Source: Pegea sp. RAD2-039 (lineage: Eukaryota; Chordata; Thaliacea; Salpida; Salpidae). Taken from it: a DNA stretch of 64,000 nt. The stretch lies in NCBI GenBank assembly GCA_034620365.1, contig JAQGEQ010000201.1, positions 186,001 to 250,000 of the forward strand, read 5' to 3'. The position numbers and the translations under genes were made by a program. This document shows positions 49,005-63,234 of this stretch, piece by piece. How positions within the stretch are numbered: the stretch's first letter is position 1; the number at the start of each line of letters is the position of its first letter. Under the pieces are notes generated by a model. The model worked only from the letters and a program-made list of their open reading frames with translations, was not told the DNA's origin and made no database searches.

Positions 49005-49453
49005 TTTTTTGTTTATTGTAAAAGTTTGTGAATAAAAATATTTTTTTTTGTATGTAGTTTCCAAATCAATGAAATTTTTAGTAAATTTTAGAAACAAAAG
49101 ATTTTATGAATATTTTTTAAACTGTTTTTAAAGTGGATTTTTTATGAATCAAATTTGATAAATCAGTTTCAAAAATTTTCATATAAATACAAAATAAGTA
49201 AAAATATTTTTATATTTTCAAACATCAAATAGATTTGAAATAATTTTTTTGATTTCGAAGATTATTTCATAAAATCATTAAGTTGAATAAGTTCATCAGT
49301 TTGGCAAATTGTTGCTATTAAAGAAAAAGATCAGATAAATGGAAATTTAAAAATGACCAAAATAAGCTAGGATAGATCAAGAGTTTTAAAATTAGAAAAG
49401 TTTCTTTGCAGCAAAAATTAAACTTGAATGAGGGAAAATTTAAGATTCAAATT
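49005..49453. other. 3' ends of convergent SDE2 and SLC35G1-like genes
   Basis: AT-rich spacer between two convergent genes; no feature is recognised beyond presumed 3' UTRs. Confidence 0.6.
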
Positions 49454-50470
49454 TCAAGAGTTTTTATTTTTTCTTCTTTCTATTAAGCACTTCCTTAAGG
49501 TGATACAAAAAGCGCTACAGAAGATTATAAAAGCTCCAGTTATGCTCAAAACATCCGGCATTTCATCTAGGAAGAAAATCTAAAAAAAAAAATGATTAAA
49601 AAAAAAAAAGATGAATGAAATACGAACTTGGATAAGGAAGATTTGAACAATTGAAGTTGATCTGATTGTAGCAAAAGTTGTTGATCTTTCATACCTCAAA
49701 GCTATTGTCAAACAAAGCTGACCTAAAAGACCGGAAAGACCCAAAAACAAAACAGCTGGAAGCTCAGAAAAACATGGCAGTTTCTGTGAGCCAGTCGCAA
49801 ATAACATAATGGCAGTGATAGTAATAGCACATGTAGAATAATAGAAGATAATTAGCATTGGATTCACAATTTTAAGTCGACGAGTTAGATTTAATTGAAT
49901 TCCTAAGGCTAAAGCAGCTATCAGAACAAAAATAATCCCCAAATATTCGTTTAAACCATAAATAGTTTCATTTGTACCAAATAAAAAAGGAGGTTTTGAA
50001 ATGAATAACACACCCAGCATAGAAAAACTCCCTAATAATATATCAACTTTTGTGTAAGGTTCTTTTAACCAAAACTTGCCAATTAACCCACTGAAAAATA
50101 TGCTACAAAAAGTTATAGAAGTTGCATCACCTATTGGTATTCGAGTGATTGCTTCATATAAAAGAAGAGAGTAGACTGTGGAAAAAGTCCCTCTGAGAAG
50201 GAGGACCTTAAGTAAATCTGGACCACCAAATAAGTTGATTTTTTTCTTTATTGAACCGTGAAAAATTAATGGTAATAAAAAAACAAATTGTATACAACAT
50301 CTTAAAAACATTTTTTCAGTTGAAGAAACTGTTTTTATTAATTTTGCAAATGTAGAATTTAAACAAAAGCAAAAGGTATAGAGAAAACAAAAAAGTAAAC
50401 CAACAAATTTTGTTAAAAGTTTTGTTTCTTTTTCTTCAGGTTTCGATGTTTCTTTATCTAAAGTCTTCAT
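49454..50470 (-). CDS. SLC35G1: SLC35G-family EamA/DMT transporter
   Basis: Multi-pass membrane protein of the drug/metabolite transporter superfamily, probably in endomembranes or plasma membrane; substrate unknown. Two exons on the minus strand, 50470-49628 and 49579-49454, joined across a 48-nt intron (GTTCGT donor); 969 nt, 322 aa. About ten hydrophobic segments in two EamA halves. Matches to SLC35G1 include the MFLRCCIQFVF block, LLYEAITRIPIGDATSITFC, FISKPPFLFG, GLSGLLGQLCLTIALRYE, and in exon 2 FFLDEMPDVLSITGAFII. Starts MKTLDKETSK and ends in a Lys/Arg/Asn tail. It is AT-rich, with no palindromes. The precise paralogue (G1 or another G member) is less certain than the family. Confidence 0.85.
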
Positions 50471-52697
50471 AACAAATTTTTACTAAACTTATCTCAAGAT
50501 CTAAAAAAAATAAATTTATAAGAATTCAGTTTAAAATACTGAACTGAACTTTGTTCCATAAAAATTAAAGTGAAGCAATAACAGATTAAATAAATGTTTA
50601 TTTTGATACTAATGTGATAAGCAGTAAAAGGCATAAAAAGCCCCTTAAGTGAAACAACTTTACATAAATAGTATATTAGTAATTGCTCATTAATATCCTT
50701 ATTAACACATAAATATTACTTAGAATGCATTTTAAAAACTATATATATCATTCATACTATTAGAGTATTATTTATATATTATCTGTATTTTATATTATTT
50801 ATTGTATATATCGTATTAAAAATATATATATTTATTGAACATGTATTTAAAATATATATCTGTATACACTGCATTAGAATAGCCTTTTTCATAGTACGAA
50901 ATCTATATGATGATTTATAGTTTAAATAAATGAATTATTTTACTTCTAAATTAATATTTGTATTGATATTGATAGTAAATTGATATTGATATTATTTAAG
51001 AAAAAATGTGAATTTGATAATTAACTTTTAGTCACAATTTAGTCAGACCAAGCTTTATTTCTTATTTATCTCTTTAATCAATGAAGTTTATATGTAAATT
51101 AACACCAATTCGTTTTTCTGTAAGTTTATAAGTGTTTTCAAATTAAAATAATAAAGTTATAATGTTACATCTTAACAGCAACCTAAAGCATTCAAACAAA
51201 AATTTGTAAAGTATCTTGTAAAAGTCATCAACAAACGATGATTATCATACAAAAAATATAAGACTAAGTTTCATAAACGCCTTTTGATAGTGATTTATTG
51301 TAAAAAATTCGATATGGAGAAAAATATATTTAAAGCTAATCTTCAAACTTGTTTATTTTAAAATTACCAACAACTTTCATTTAACTCCTTGCTCTCGCTT
51401 ACAAGTAAAACAAGAAGATAAAAACTTCTATTCAAAATATAAGTTTGAATTGACAAATCAACCTATATTTTTCAAACAATTATCAAATCCATTTTAGATG
51501 AATATCTATTTTATTTCATTTCGTTGGTTTTAATTTTTTAATTAATGTTGACCTTTTTTCTTATGTTTTCAAATAACTTTAAAAAACTGATCTGTTTTTC
51601 AAAATATTTGTTCTAATTACTATTGGGCGAAATGTTCTAAAAGCGCTTAGTAACAAATTAAAGTTTCAGCATGTATAAAGCTAATTAACTTAATTCAAAG
51701 TGTTGGCACCCGTTGTTTAAATTCAAAATAATCAGGCAATCTTCTGTTTTTCTCAACAGGATTAATTATATGTTATTTCTAATTATTTTATTTTGTATTT
51801 TTTACTGTTTTTTACTACAGTTCAACATAAACAACAAAATCAAATTTAGTATTTATTTTAAAAGTAATTTAAAAAGCTTTGTTTGGAAAATTACTACAAA
51901 TTATTTTCAAGGATTTAAATTAATTAATTTTATTTTCAAGTGATACTTGACCTTTAAAAAGTTTAATTTGTTAAGCCTCTTATTAACTTACTGAAACTTG
52001 ATTTGAAGCAATTTTGACATATCAATAAAATACTTTTTTTTTTTATTCTTTGATTTGGATTAGATTTTTTAATTTTTTGAAGCTTTCATCAGATTTTTTT
52101 TGTAATAATTATTCTAAAAAGTTATATTTATAATAATTTAAAGTTTATTTTAAATTTTATTTATGAATTAGTTTTTTTAACCTTTAAATTTGAACAAATC
52201 TTTGTTTGTTTTGTAAATACAATTTTGGTTCCTATTCATAATATAATGAAACTTTAAGAGAAAATCCTCTTAAGGTTTGAACATTTGTTATTAGTTTAAC
52301 ATTAGTCATTAAACCAATCATAATAATCTCAAAAGCTTTATTATTTAAGTGGACTCTTTTAAATAAAAGATATTTATTTTTACATCATGAACATATTTGT
52401 TAAGAGGTATTAAAAGTAATTTGATAGAATTTTAATCATTTTTTTTTAATTTGAACTTTAAAAAAAATTATTTTTAATCTATAAATACATATGTGTACTC
52501 GCAAATACTAATTAAAAGATGTTTTCACCCTAACTTGTGTTTGTTTAACTACTAAATAATTTCAAGTTTGGTATATATTTGACTTGCTCTGTTTTATAAA
52601 TACTTTTATTGACGTTCCTGCAAAATATAAAAGTTGTTCTTCAAGTTGTAAATCAGAATTCTATTTAGTTTCTACAATTTAACAATGAAATAGAATT
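50471..52697. other. AT-rich intergenic region between divergent SLC35G1-like and INPP5E
   Basis: 2.2 kb of AT-rich DNA including ata/tat-rich stretches at about 50.7-51.0 kb. The ORF 51713-51943 (+) has chance-like composition. No TGACGTCA is present. Confidence 0.6.
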
Positions 52698-55036
52698 ATG
52701 AACTCTGAGTCTTATTTACCAACTATTCTGGAAGAAGATTTTGAATCTATCAGATATTCAACAGAAATAATAAATGGGAAAATTTCTTTTTGCAAAAAAA
52801 TTAAATCAATGAATGCAATAAATGAACTTAGTTCAAAGTAATTAAGTTTTCATTTTTTTATCAAGTTTTATTGATTTATGTTTTTAATATAAATCATTTA
52901 CAAAATTTATTATTTCTTTTTAAAGTTAAATAAGGTGACCTAATTTGTTCAACATTAAACAAATTTATTACTGAAACTTTTTTAATAATTCTTTTTTGAT
53001 TCTTTTAGTTCATTTATTAACTTAAAAATGAATTTGAAAAATAAACTTTGTCTTTTTACTGTCTCTACCAGAAACCAAATATCTACCTCTTGGGGCTGCC
53101 AAGAAGAAGAAGATGATCTAATCCGGCAATTCCCGGATAAAAATGTTAATTTATTCGTAGGTATGTTCTTGAAAACTATAAAAAATCTTTTTCAAATCAT
53201 TAAATATTCAGGGACTTGGAACATGCAGAGATGTAAGATTCCATCTAATATTACCAACTTCATCCAACCAAATCAGATGATCTCGGACATATATGTAATC
53301 GGGATCCAAGAAGCTCCTAATGATATGTGAGTTGATTCTAAAGACTGAAATCCAAAATTAAAGATCTTTCAAGTAAAAGTTGGGAGCATCTACTACAAAG
53401 GACTCTTGGTGAAAGTCACGTGTTAGCAACATCAACCACTCATGGTGTTCTTCATCTCTCAATCTTCGTCCGCAAACACCTTATTTGGCATTGTTCAGGT
53501 CTTTAGTGGTCAGAAATCGCTCATGCGTGACGATTTGAATTTTTCAGATTTCGTCGATTGTAAGATTACAACTAGACCTATTTCTAGCATCAAAACTAAA
53601 GGAGCTATCGCGATTTCATTCTCATTTTTTGGATCCACTTTTTTATTTCTCAATTGCCACTTTCACTGTCAGTTAAAAAAATCAAATTTTCTTGAAATTT
53701 GATTTGAAATTGTTTTGAAGCTGGACAAACAAAGACAAAAGAACGAATTGAAGATTACAAGAAGATCAGTGAAGAGTTAAAGATTCAAAACTTCAACGAA
53801 AATGAAACAAAACGAAAGTAAAAAATCCTAAAGTAAAAATTTGATAATAATTTACACAATTCAAAATGATTTCAGTTCCTTTGACGGCATCTTCTGGTTT
53901 GGAGATTTGAACTTTCGAATCAGCCAACCTCATCAATATCTCAAAGATGAGATTAGAAACGCGACTTACGATATTTCAGAAATGATAAAATGTGATCAAC
54001 TAACTTGCAATATGAAAAGAGGTCAATAGATTTTCACTTCTTTAATAATTAACAGAATTTCTTTCAGGAAAATTATTCAGTAATTTCAACGAAGGAAAAA
54101 TTAACTTTCTCCCAACTTACAAATTTGCTGCTAATTCCGATGAATATGATACTTCGAATAAATCTCGAGTTCCATCTTATACAGTAAGTTACAAATCCAA
54201 ATCTTCATCTTTTGATTCTCTTTTTTTTTAGGATCGTATCCTTTACAGATCTTGTAAACCAACAACTATATCTTATATCGACTACAACAGTGTTCCTTCT
54301 CTCAAATATTCAGATCACAGACCAGTTTTTGGTATTTTTTCTGTCTCTGTTAAATCAACTGATCAAAAGTAAATAAATTATTTATCTTCTTTTAAATGTA
54401 TTTTTTTAGTTAATTGTTATTGAAACTATTTAAATATTCTTTTCATAAATCCTGTTTTAATCGATTTTAAGCAGAACCGGATCTGACTTTTTTTAATCGA
54501 CTTTTTTACAACTTTTAAGTTCAATTTTAAATTCTGAACAATTTTATGACAGTTTTTTTTACAAATCTTTTTTTATGGTTGAAAATTTGTGAACTTAATG
54601 ATAACTAGATGACAAATTATTTATATTTTCTTTTAATTTCATTTTACTAAGTTTTATTAAAATTTTTTTTCAAATTTTTAACATTTTATCAAACTTAAAT
54701 CTATTGAGTGAAATCTCCGATAATCTTTTAGGATTCAATTTTGATTCAAGACTTTGAATGTTTCTTGATTTTTGAAATCATAAAATATCGATCTTTCACA
54801 TGAAACGCTCTTCTATCAGAAAATGTTAACAGAATCTTTGAAAGGCGTTTTTCATGACAGAAACCATTTTATTTAACAATTTATAAATTCTTTTATCAAA
54901 TTTTAGAAGAACATCGAATTTTAGAGGCAAATTAAACCGAAGACGCCAAACTTCTTGCGACAACTTCAGAACAGCGACCTCTAGTGGAATGGCAAACTCA
55001 AACCGAACTCAAAGCATGATATGTGCGATCCTTTAA
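52698..55036 (+). CDS. INPP5E: Inositol polyphosphate-5-phosphatase E, prenylated
   Basis: Ciliary-membrane lipid phosphatase that removes the 5-phosphate from PI(4,5)P2 and PI(3,4,5)P3. Ten exons: 52698-52837, 53009-53160, 53212-53326, 53380-53498, 53548-53667, 53721-53817, 53876-54021, 54068-54183, 54232-54368, 54907-55036; 1272 nt, 423 aa (human 644; the long Pro-rich N-terminus is missing). Family motifs in order: FVGTWNMQ, DIYVIGIQE, TTHGVLHLSIF, IKTKGAIAISFSFFG, FWFGDLNFR (catalytic), PSYTDRILYRS and YSDHRPVFG. The last exon adds a basic segment and ends SMICAIL, a CaaX box where the human protein ends STICSVS; this supports exon 10 and predicts prenylation. ARL3, its release factor, lies elsewhere in the window. 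The exon 4 acceptor (aagtaaaag) is pyrimidine-poor. Confidence 0.94.
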
Positions 55037-56126
55037 ATTGATTTCAAGCTTTTTTATTCTTCTAAACCAGCTGCTTCTTGCACTGTGTCAACTTTAAATC
55101 CTTCTACGAATGGTCTCACTGCCAAATACTTTTTCTTCAACTGACTGCTGCTTACGAAAACTTCTATTAATTTGAAACAAAATTTCTATTTGAATGAAAT
55201 AAAATCGAAGTATTTTGATTCTGCTTAAAGCTTGCAACTAAACGACAGAAAGATATTTTGTTTTGGGATGTCTTTTAGTCAGTCAAAAGATGATACTCGG
55301 GTATCTGTGTTGCTCAAGAGCTGGAGACTCGTGGACGGAACTCGGGGAGTTTTAGGAGGTATGAGAGTGGCGGAATCTTGGAGCTGAGTTCCCATTCAGA
55401 ATGTTCTAAAATCATGTTGTCTCTCAGCATAAGCCAAAATATTTCATTAAATCTATGGTTCAATTTAGCACCTTGACCGGTAAAAACTTCTCGGCTATAT
55501 CATCTATAATTGAATAATAAATATATTTACAAATAATTACCGGAGTTAAATAATTCTAAATGATTCGTAAACCTTTTGAAAAACTTCAACATTTTTATAA
55601 AATGTTTGTTTTCATTATGAACAATTTAGTTTGGACTTCACAAAACCGATCAGAGAATACTTTTTCAGTTTCTGTTAATCTTATCTTCAGTGCCGTCTAG
55701 TGGCGAAAATAAAAATCTTTATATCACAGTAACCAAATCAGTACTGATCTCACTAAAAAACCCAATCAGCTAGCTTCCTACACCTTCTTACAAACTACTC
55801 AGTAACTAATCAGAACAAAATTAGTAACTAACAAATTGAAATAATTTGGTTAGCTTTTGTTAATTATCAATCTTGTCGACTCACACTAAGGAACACGTTG
55901 GAAGTTTATTTATTATTTTTAGGAGAAATCAACATCGCCAAACACATCTAAGACCTTCGCTGGTTCCTTAGAAACTGAATATATTTGGAATTATTCAATT
56001 TCTTTAAACTTGATCTTAAAGTTAGTGCCCTTCAAGTAGCTATTCAAACCCCACAACTAAAGCCTGAAACTGTTGATGAAATCGAACACAAAAATAAATT
56101 GGACAAATATTTATTGATTCAATTAT
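55037..56126. other. Spacer between convergent INPP5E and RPL11
   Basis: No gene recognised. Contains a SINE-like word group on the minus strand at 55466-55502 (ggtcaaggtgctaaattgaa) and, at 55690-55703, tgccgtctagtggc, a near match to the CTCF core on the minus strand. Confidence 0.5.
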
Positions 56127-58103
<1,977 letters not shown>

Positions 58104-60149
58104 TTCTAATATTGCTGTAGATATCTAGCCTAGGTGGTGGTAAAAGGCTTCTTACACATTTACTGCAGAGAACATCCAAATCTATCATAGAAACACTATA
58201 AACATAAAAATAAAAATAAAAAAAGTCCAGTTTAGACACACACTACTAAAATATAGTACTAATTCTATATTATATGTTAAATATGGGCAACTCAAAAACA
58301 AAAAAAATATTTCTTAATTTTATTAAACCAATATTTAATCATCAACTTTCAAGTTTAATAATCTTTAAAATTGAAAAATAATTAAATTTTTCAGATTAAA
58401 ATTTAGTTCAATAAAATATGAAAAAGCTAAACTTTATTTTGTAATTTATTCTTTGTATTTTGTACTCTATATCAACAAGTTTTACTTAAGAATTTTAAAG
58501 AATACATCTTAACAAGTGTAAACAAATGTTAAAATCTAACTTGTGGTATTATAAGTGTACAGTATATTACAACATTTTGAAACTCTATCTTAACTTACGT
58601 CAAAAGCTTTAAAGTTTAAACCTTGTTTAGTTTTTATACTTTTTATTTTTCCTATCAAATATTGAATGAAAATTAACACAACAATGTTCAAGGTTATTTA
58701 ACAGTACAATAGGAGCTTTGAATTAAAGTACCAGATGATATAAATTCTACACAAAATAAAATTCTAAATAATCTGCTATTTAGTGGTTTTTGCTACTAGT
58801 AGCGTGTTGCAAACTGATCTGATATTAGCCAGTAAAATATTTTCTGGTTTGTTTATATTTTATCAACAGAATTATTATGAGTAGTAAAGTGAGCAGTAGT
58901 ATGAATTGACTTGCTAACAACTGTACAAATATCTACTACGGGTTCAAGAACCTGGGTTTGAATAATTATCAATGATCTTCAAAATGTGATTTCATTTGAA
59001 TAAAATTTAGGTCGTGTTACATCAAATATAATCTTTTAAGAAATGTTCATTCTTTTAAATTTGATATATCTTATACTATCTATTATAATCAAGATGAATT
59101 TCATTGTCACTATACACTAACATTGAGGTGTAAAATCATCAAGTTGTAGCTTTGTAATAATGATTTAATATGTCCACTACTAAGAAGCAATATATTCACT
59201 AATTGTTCGTATTTTAGTTGGTAGCTTGTATAAAAGTATTTGAGGTAGCAGTTGGTATCTCAAGTGGAGGAGAAAGAATATAAGCCAGTTTTCCTTTTTA
59301 ACAAGACTATAGTACCTGTTGCTGAATAGCTACTTTATAAGCTTTTGTTGTTAAGTTCTCAAACTATTCTGCACAAACTTATATATGTAAAAATCAACTT
59401 TTTTCTTAGTGTTTCACTTTTTTAGTAAACTTTAAAATATATTTCATTTATTTGCTTCTTAAGGTTAGTATTAAGTAAAGGTTCACTTTCTCGTCTGCTA
59501 CATTTATATAGATAAATCTTCTTTCTAATAATTTCTTGCTGTTTAAAAGGAAAGCTCTCAGGGTTTTGCTTGTTATCTTTGAAATCGACTAAACTGGTTT
59601 CAAAGTTCGATTAACTGAGTAGGATTTGAACCAGTTATCAAATCAACTTTTTTATTGCGCAGTTAAAAAGTTACTTCAAGTATTTGTAATCTTGTAAATT
59701 TCAGTTGATTTTGAAAAAAATCTGATTTTTGTAGTTTAAATCCATCTATCATTTGTAAACCTTTGAAACAAATCTCCTAAATTAAAAAATGTTTCAATTT
59801 TTGTAGAAATTATTAAATAAATTATTTCTTAATAAAACCTAAATTTTATTTTTATAAATTTTCAAACAATTCGCTTATTCGTTTGTAAATATTTTATTAT
59901 ATTTTTCTAAATAATAAAATTTACGAGATCTTTCTAACTTCAACAAATTCAAACCAAATTGAAACGTTTCAAAAGTTGAACTTTCAAATTTTTAAGTATT
60001 CATCAAAAATGAAAAAGTTAAAAATAATGTGACGAAGTTTAAACAAATAAATAAAACGATTTGAAAATGGTTTTACACAAATGATTTTAAAATAAATAAT
60101 TCAATTTTTAATTCAAAAAATACATATTTCGAACAGAAATAGAAATCGA
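58104..60149. other. AT-rich intergenic region upstream of RPL11
   Basis: Two kilobases without recognisable coding sequence. It should contain the RPL11 promoter next to 58104 and the RABGGTA 3' end on the right. No TGACGTCA is present. Confidence 0.55.
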
Positions 60150-60258
60150 ATCTAACCAATTAGAAGCAAGAACAGATTTGAATCTAACCAATCAGAAGCA
60201 AGAACAGATTTGAATCTAACCAATTAGAAGCAAGAACAGATTTGAATCTAACCAATCA
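60150..60258. repeat. 32-bp tandem repeat at the RABGGTA stop codon
   Basis: Three full units plus a partial one (tctaaccaatyagaagcaag followed by aacagatttgaa). The fourth, partial unit contributes the last codons (LIG) and the TAG stop of RABGGTA, so the repeat expanded from the gene's own 3' end. Confidence 0.93.
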
Positions 60259-61846
60259 AGTTTGGAATCAGCAAGCATATTCGCTCATATCCAGGATTGC
60301 CTTCAACTTCAATTTGTTGAATTTTCAGACAACTTTTTACAACTTCCACAAACTGGTCTTCGCATTCGATCAAATTCCTCCGGAGTTCAACAACTCTCAA
60401 TCTTGGAAGAGCACAAAGTCCTGTAACATCCCGGATGCGGTTATCATTTGCTTTTAACACCTCCAATTGCTTCAAGCATCGAAATTTTGCGTTTATCGCT
60501 TCCAGAAGATTTCCACTCAAATCCAAGCACGTGATCAAACTGAAATACGGTGCGCAGTGGAGCGTAGAAATTCGTAGACCAATCAAATCGATGCATTGCA
60601 CTTCGTTGGTTTCTATGGCAACCAGCTTCTGTTCTATCTCAAATTTGCTCCCAAGATCACGATAATATCCAATTCTCATTGAATCAACCTCCATCAATTG
60701 ATCAATTAAAGATTTGACTTTCAAATAATTCTTAGAAGGATTTATTTTTCGAAGTAGTAAGATCAGAGTCAGAATCACCCATTTATTGTCAGGTTCAATC
60801 TCATTTAGTTCCTCTAAAAGACACTTTTCTTGGATCAGAAGATCTCTTCTTTCATCGCCGACTTGATCTCCGATCACGTGATGATAGAAAGTCCTACTGA
60901 CGTCATCACCTGACGTGAAGTCAATGATGACGTCATTAAACTGAATACGAAGTTTAGTTGGATGTTGAAGATTTAAAAGACACTGATATTGATTGCTCCC
61001 AATATGCTCCCAGTTAATCTTAATTTGATCTTCATCTGATCCAGTTTTGATCTTTATCTGATCTTCATCTTTATAAACTTTAATCTTCTGAAAATCTTCA
61101 TCTTTTAACAGCCTATTAAAGACAAAAATGAAATGAGTGGATGTTGCTTGAAAACAGATCAAATGAAGATCATCCTGAGTTCCTAGTAACCAGCGGTAAT
61201 AGAACCACGCGCTCTGATCATTAGGGTCCGTGAAAAAAGCGTTCTTTGCGAGTGCTAGTTCGCGATTGATGACGTCATCAGAAAGCGTACAAAGCATGTG
61301 GTTAGAGAGAAGTTTACTCCTGTAATGAAGTGATGAGTAGTTAGAAAAGCTTTTGCTGATCAGATCTTCAGTGAATTTCAATTCAGTCGAAGTTGTGACG
61401 TCACAATGACTAACAACGAAACGACGATAATCCCAGCAGTGAAAATTCCGTCCATCAATCTCTAAATACGCGTCACATAGCTTCAACTCTCGCATCCAAT
61501 CACAAGATTCCATTTGCTCAGTCACCCAGCAACGGTGGTGCCAAGCTGAATATGATTTGGGATTTCCCCTAAGTCGTTCCTCAGCCAGTTCCAATTCTTT
61601 GTTTAAATCTTCTGTTTTTTTATCTTTGAAAAATCTTCTTCTGTAATTCCACATTGTGTAAATATCTGCACATGCACTGAGAGCTTTACCGCTCAGTTTC
61701 ATTCCTTCTTCATCATATATATTATGTTGGATCTTATTGAAGACTTGAGTTGTTATTTGTTGAAATATTGCAACTTTTTTGGATTTTTCTTTCTTGATTT
61801 CTTCTTCTCTTTGTTTACTGGTTTTTATTTTTAATCTTCCGTGCAT
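60248..61846 (-). CDS. RABGGTA: Rab geranylgeranyltransferase subunit alpha
   Basis: Alpha subunit of GGTase-II, which together with REP adds geranylgeranyl groups to Rab C-termini in the cytosol. Single exon, 532 aa (human 567). Starts MHGRLKIKTSKQREEE, the same start as the human protein. PPTA helical repeats: MWNYRRRFF, NPKSYSAWHHRCWV, NFHCWDYRRFV, NYSSLHYRSKLL and DPNDQSAWFYYRWLLG (residues about 55-220). A variable middle replaces the vertebrate Ig-like insert and contains a duplicated DEDQIKIK motif. Then EPDNKWVILTLILLLR, and C-terminal leucine-rich repeats (LITCLDLSGNLL, LEVLKANDNRI, LRVVELRRNLI). Four TGACGTCA words are translated (60898, 60928, 61270, 61396), all as DV plus Ser, Ile or Thr. 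Intronless, like PCSK7 and HMBOX1. Confidence 0.97.
   Translation of the reverse strand: MHGRLKIKTSKQREEEIKKEKSKKVAIFQQITTQVFNKIQHNIYDEEGMKLSGKALSACADIYTMWNYRRRFFKDKKTEDLNKELELAEERLRGNPKSYSAWHHRCWVTEQMESCDWMRELKLCDAYLEIDGRNFHCWDYRRFVVSHCDVTTSTELKFTEDLISKSFSNYSSLHYRSKLLSNHMLCTLSDDVINRELALAKNAFFTDPNDQSAWFYYRWLLGTQDDLHLICFQATSTHFIFVFNRLLKDEDFQKIKVYKDEDQIKIKTGSDEDQIKINWEHIGSNQYQCLLNLQHPTKLRIQFNDVIIDFTSGDDVSRTFYHHVIGDQVGDERRDLLIQEKCLLEELNEIEPDNKWVILTLILLLRKINPSKNYLKVKSLIDQLMEVDSMRIGYYRDLGSKFEIEQKLVAIETNEVQCIDLIGLRISTLHCAPYFSLITCLDLSGNLLEAINAKFRCLKQLEVLKANDNRIRDVTGLCALPRLRVVELRRNLIECEDQFVEVVKSCLKIQQIEVEGNPGYERICLLIPNLIG
60898..61403. promoter_or_regulatory. TGACGTCA palindromes in RABGGTA coding sequence
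   Basis: Four copies in about 500 bp, one (61270) in the full TGATGACGTCATCA form. All are read in the D-V-x frame, in loops between PPTA repeats or in the variable middle. Confidence 0.75.
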
Positions 61847-63234
61847 TTTACATAGAAAAATTTCTAAAAATAAAATATCAGATAAAAAAATAGAAAACTT
61901 TTATTACAACTATTCATAAAATTAAAAATTTTTATTGTTTTATAATTATTAAAAAGTTTACCATTTTTAAAAGAAATCATAAAAAGCAAACATTAAAAAT
62001 AAAATTGAAAAATCAAAAAAAAATTTAAAATAATTATAATTAGAAAAATCATTTAGACTTTGCTCAAAACTATCAAATCTGATTCTCATTTTGTAAGCAA
62101 TTAGGTTATAAATAGTTGAAAAAAATGATTAATCTGAGATAAGAGTTAAAACAAAAATAGATAAACACTTCATAAGATAAGAATTGACAGCTTAAAAAAT
62201 CTTAATTGAAATTCCTGTCATAGATAAATCTCTTCTAAATCAAGTCTTCACAAACTCAATAGATGAAATTATTTAATTTTACATTCTGTAAACTGTTCAT
62301 TGTGAAATACAAAAATAGCAACATAAACAGTTAAAACAATAAGTTATGAAATAAAGAAATCAAAATTTACTTTCTAGGAAATATCTAATAAGAACTATTT
62401 TCTATGGTAGAGATTATTTATAAGAAATATAAAATAAAATTACTGAAAATTTGATTATAAACTATTGAATAATTTTATGATAATGGCTGAACATATTACA
62501 TTAAATAATAATAGAATCTAAAATCCAGGCAAAAAATTGTTAAACTTAAAATCAAATGTGAAAATTTAATAAAAACAATTTTTTTAAACAAACAAAGCTT
62601 GGAAAGTTTGTTGATAAATAGGTTCAAAAATTTTAAAAATAGTTTTTTTAGTATAAAAAGTTTTAAAACAATAAAATTGTAATTTCAAAAATAAACTGAT
62701 GATAAATTGTTTCTTATTATTTATGGAACAAAATAACAACTCACTAACTATTTATCACTAACTACAAATGTGTATAACTCAAACACAACATAACATGACT
62801 ATAGAAAAATAAAAATAAGTTCAATCCAAGGTTTAACAGGAAAACTCATAACAAAGAAAGCATAAAAATAATACACTTAATAATACAAACAATTAGAAAA
62901 ATATTCAAATAGATACTTTCATAATTCAAAGAAAAATAATTTGAAAAATTTAAAGTTTGACAAGAGAATTTTTTTGAACAAAATGTTTACTCATATTTAA
63001 CTTTCTTGAAAAACAAACTTCAAAAAATATTTAAACTGTTAATAAATAAATAAACTATTACAATAAACCAATACTCAGGCTATTGTCAGAAACTTTAAAA
63101 CTTCAAAATTTATAAAAAGCTTTTTTTCTTCCTTTTTATTAGTTTATGACATTTTCTTTAAATTTATTAGTAAGGGGATTACCCTTTTTAGTAGAACTTA
63201 AATTATAGGTGAGGAAAAAATCCACAAATTTGGA
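61847..63234. other. AT-rich region upstream of RABGGTA
   Basis: 1.4 kb with no recognisable gene; it should include the RABGGTA promoter on its left side. Confidence 0.6.

Noticed and set aside
58940..58975. Possible tRNA T-arm (gggttcaagaacctgggttt)
   Set aside because: No matching acceptor, D or anticodon stems could be folded around it by eye.
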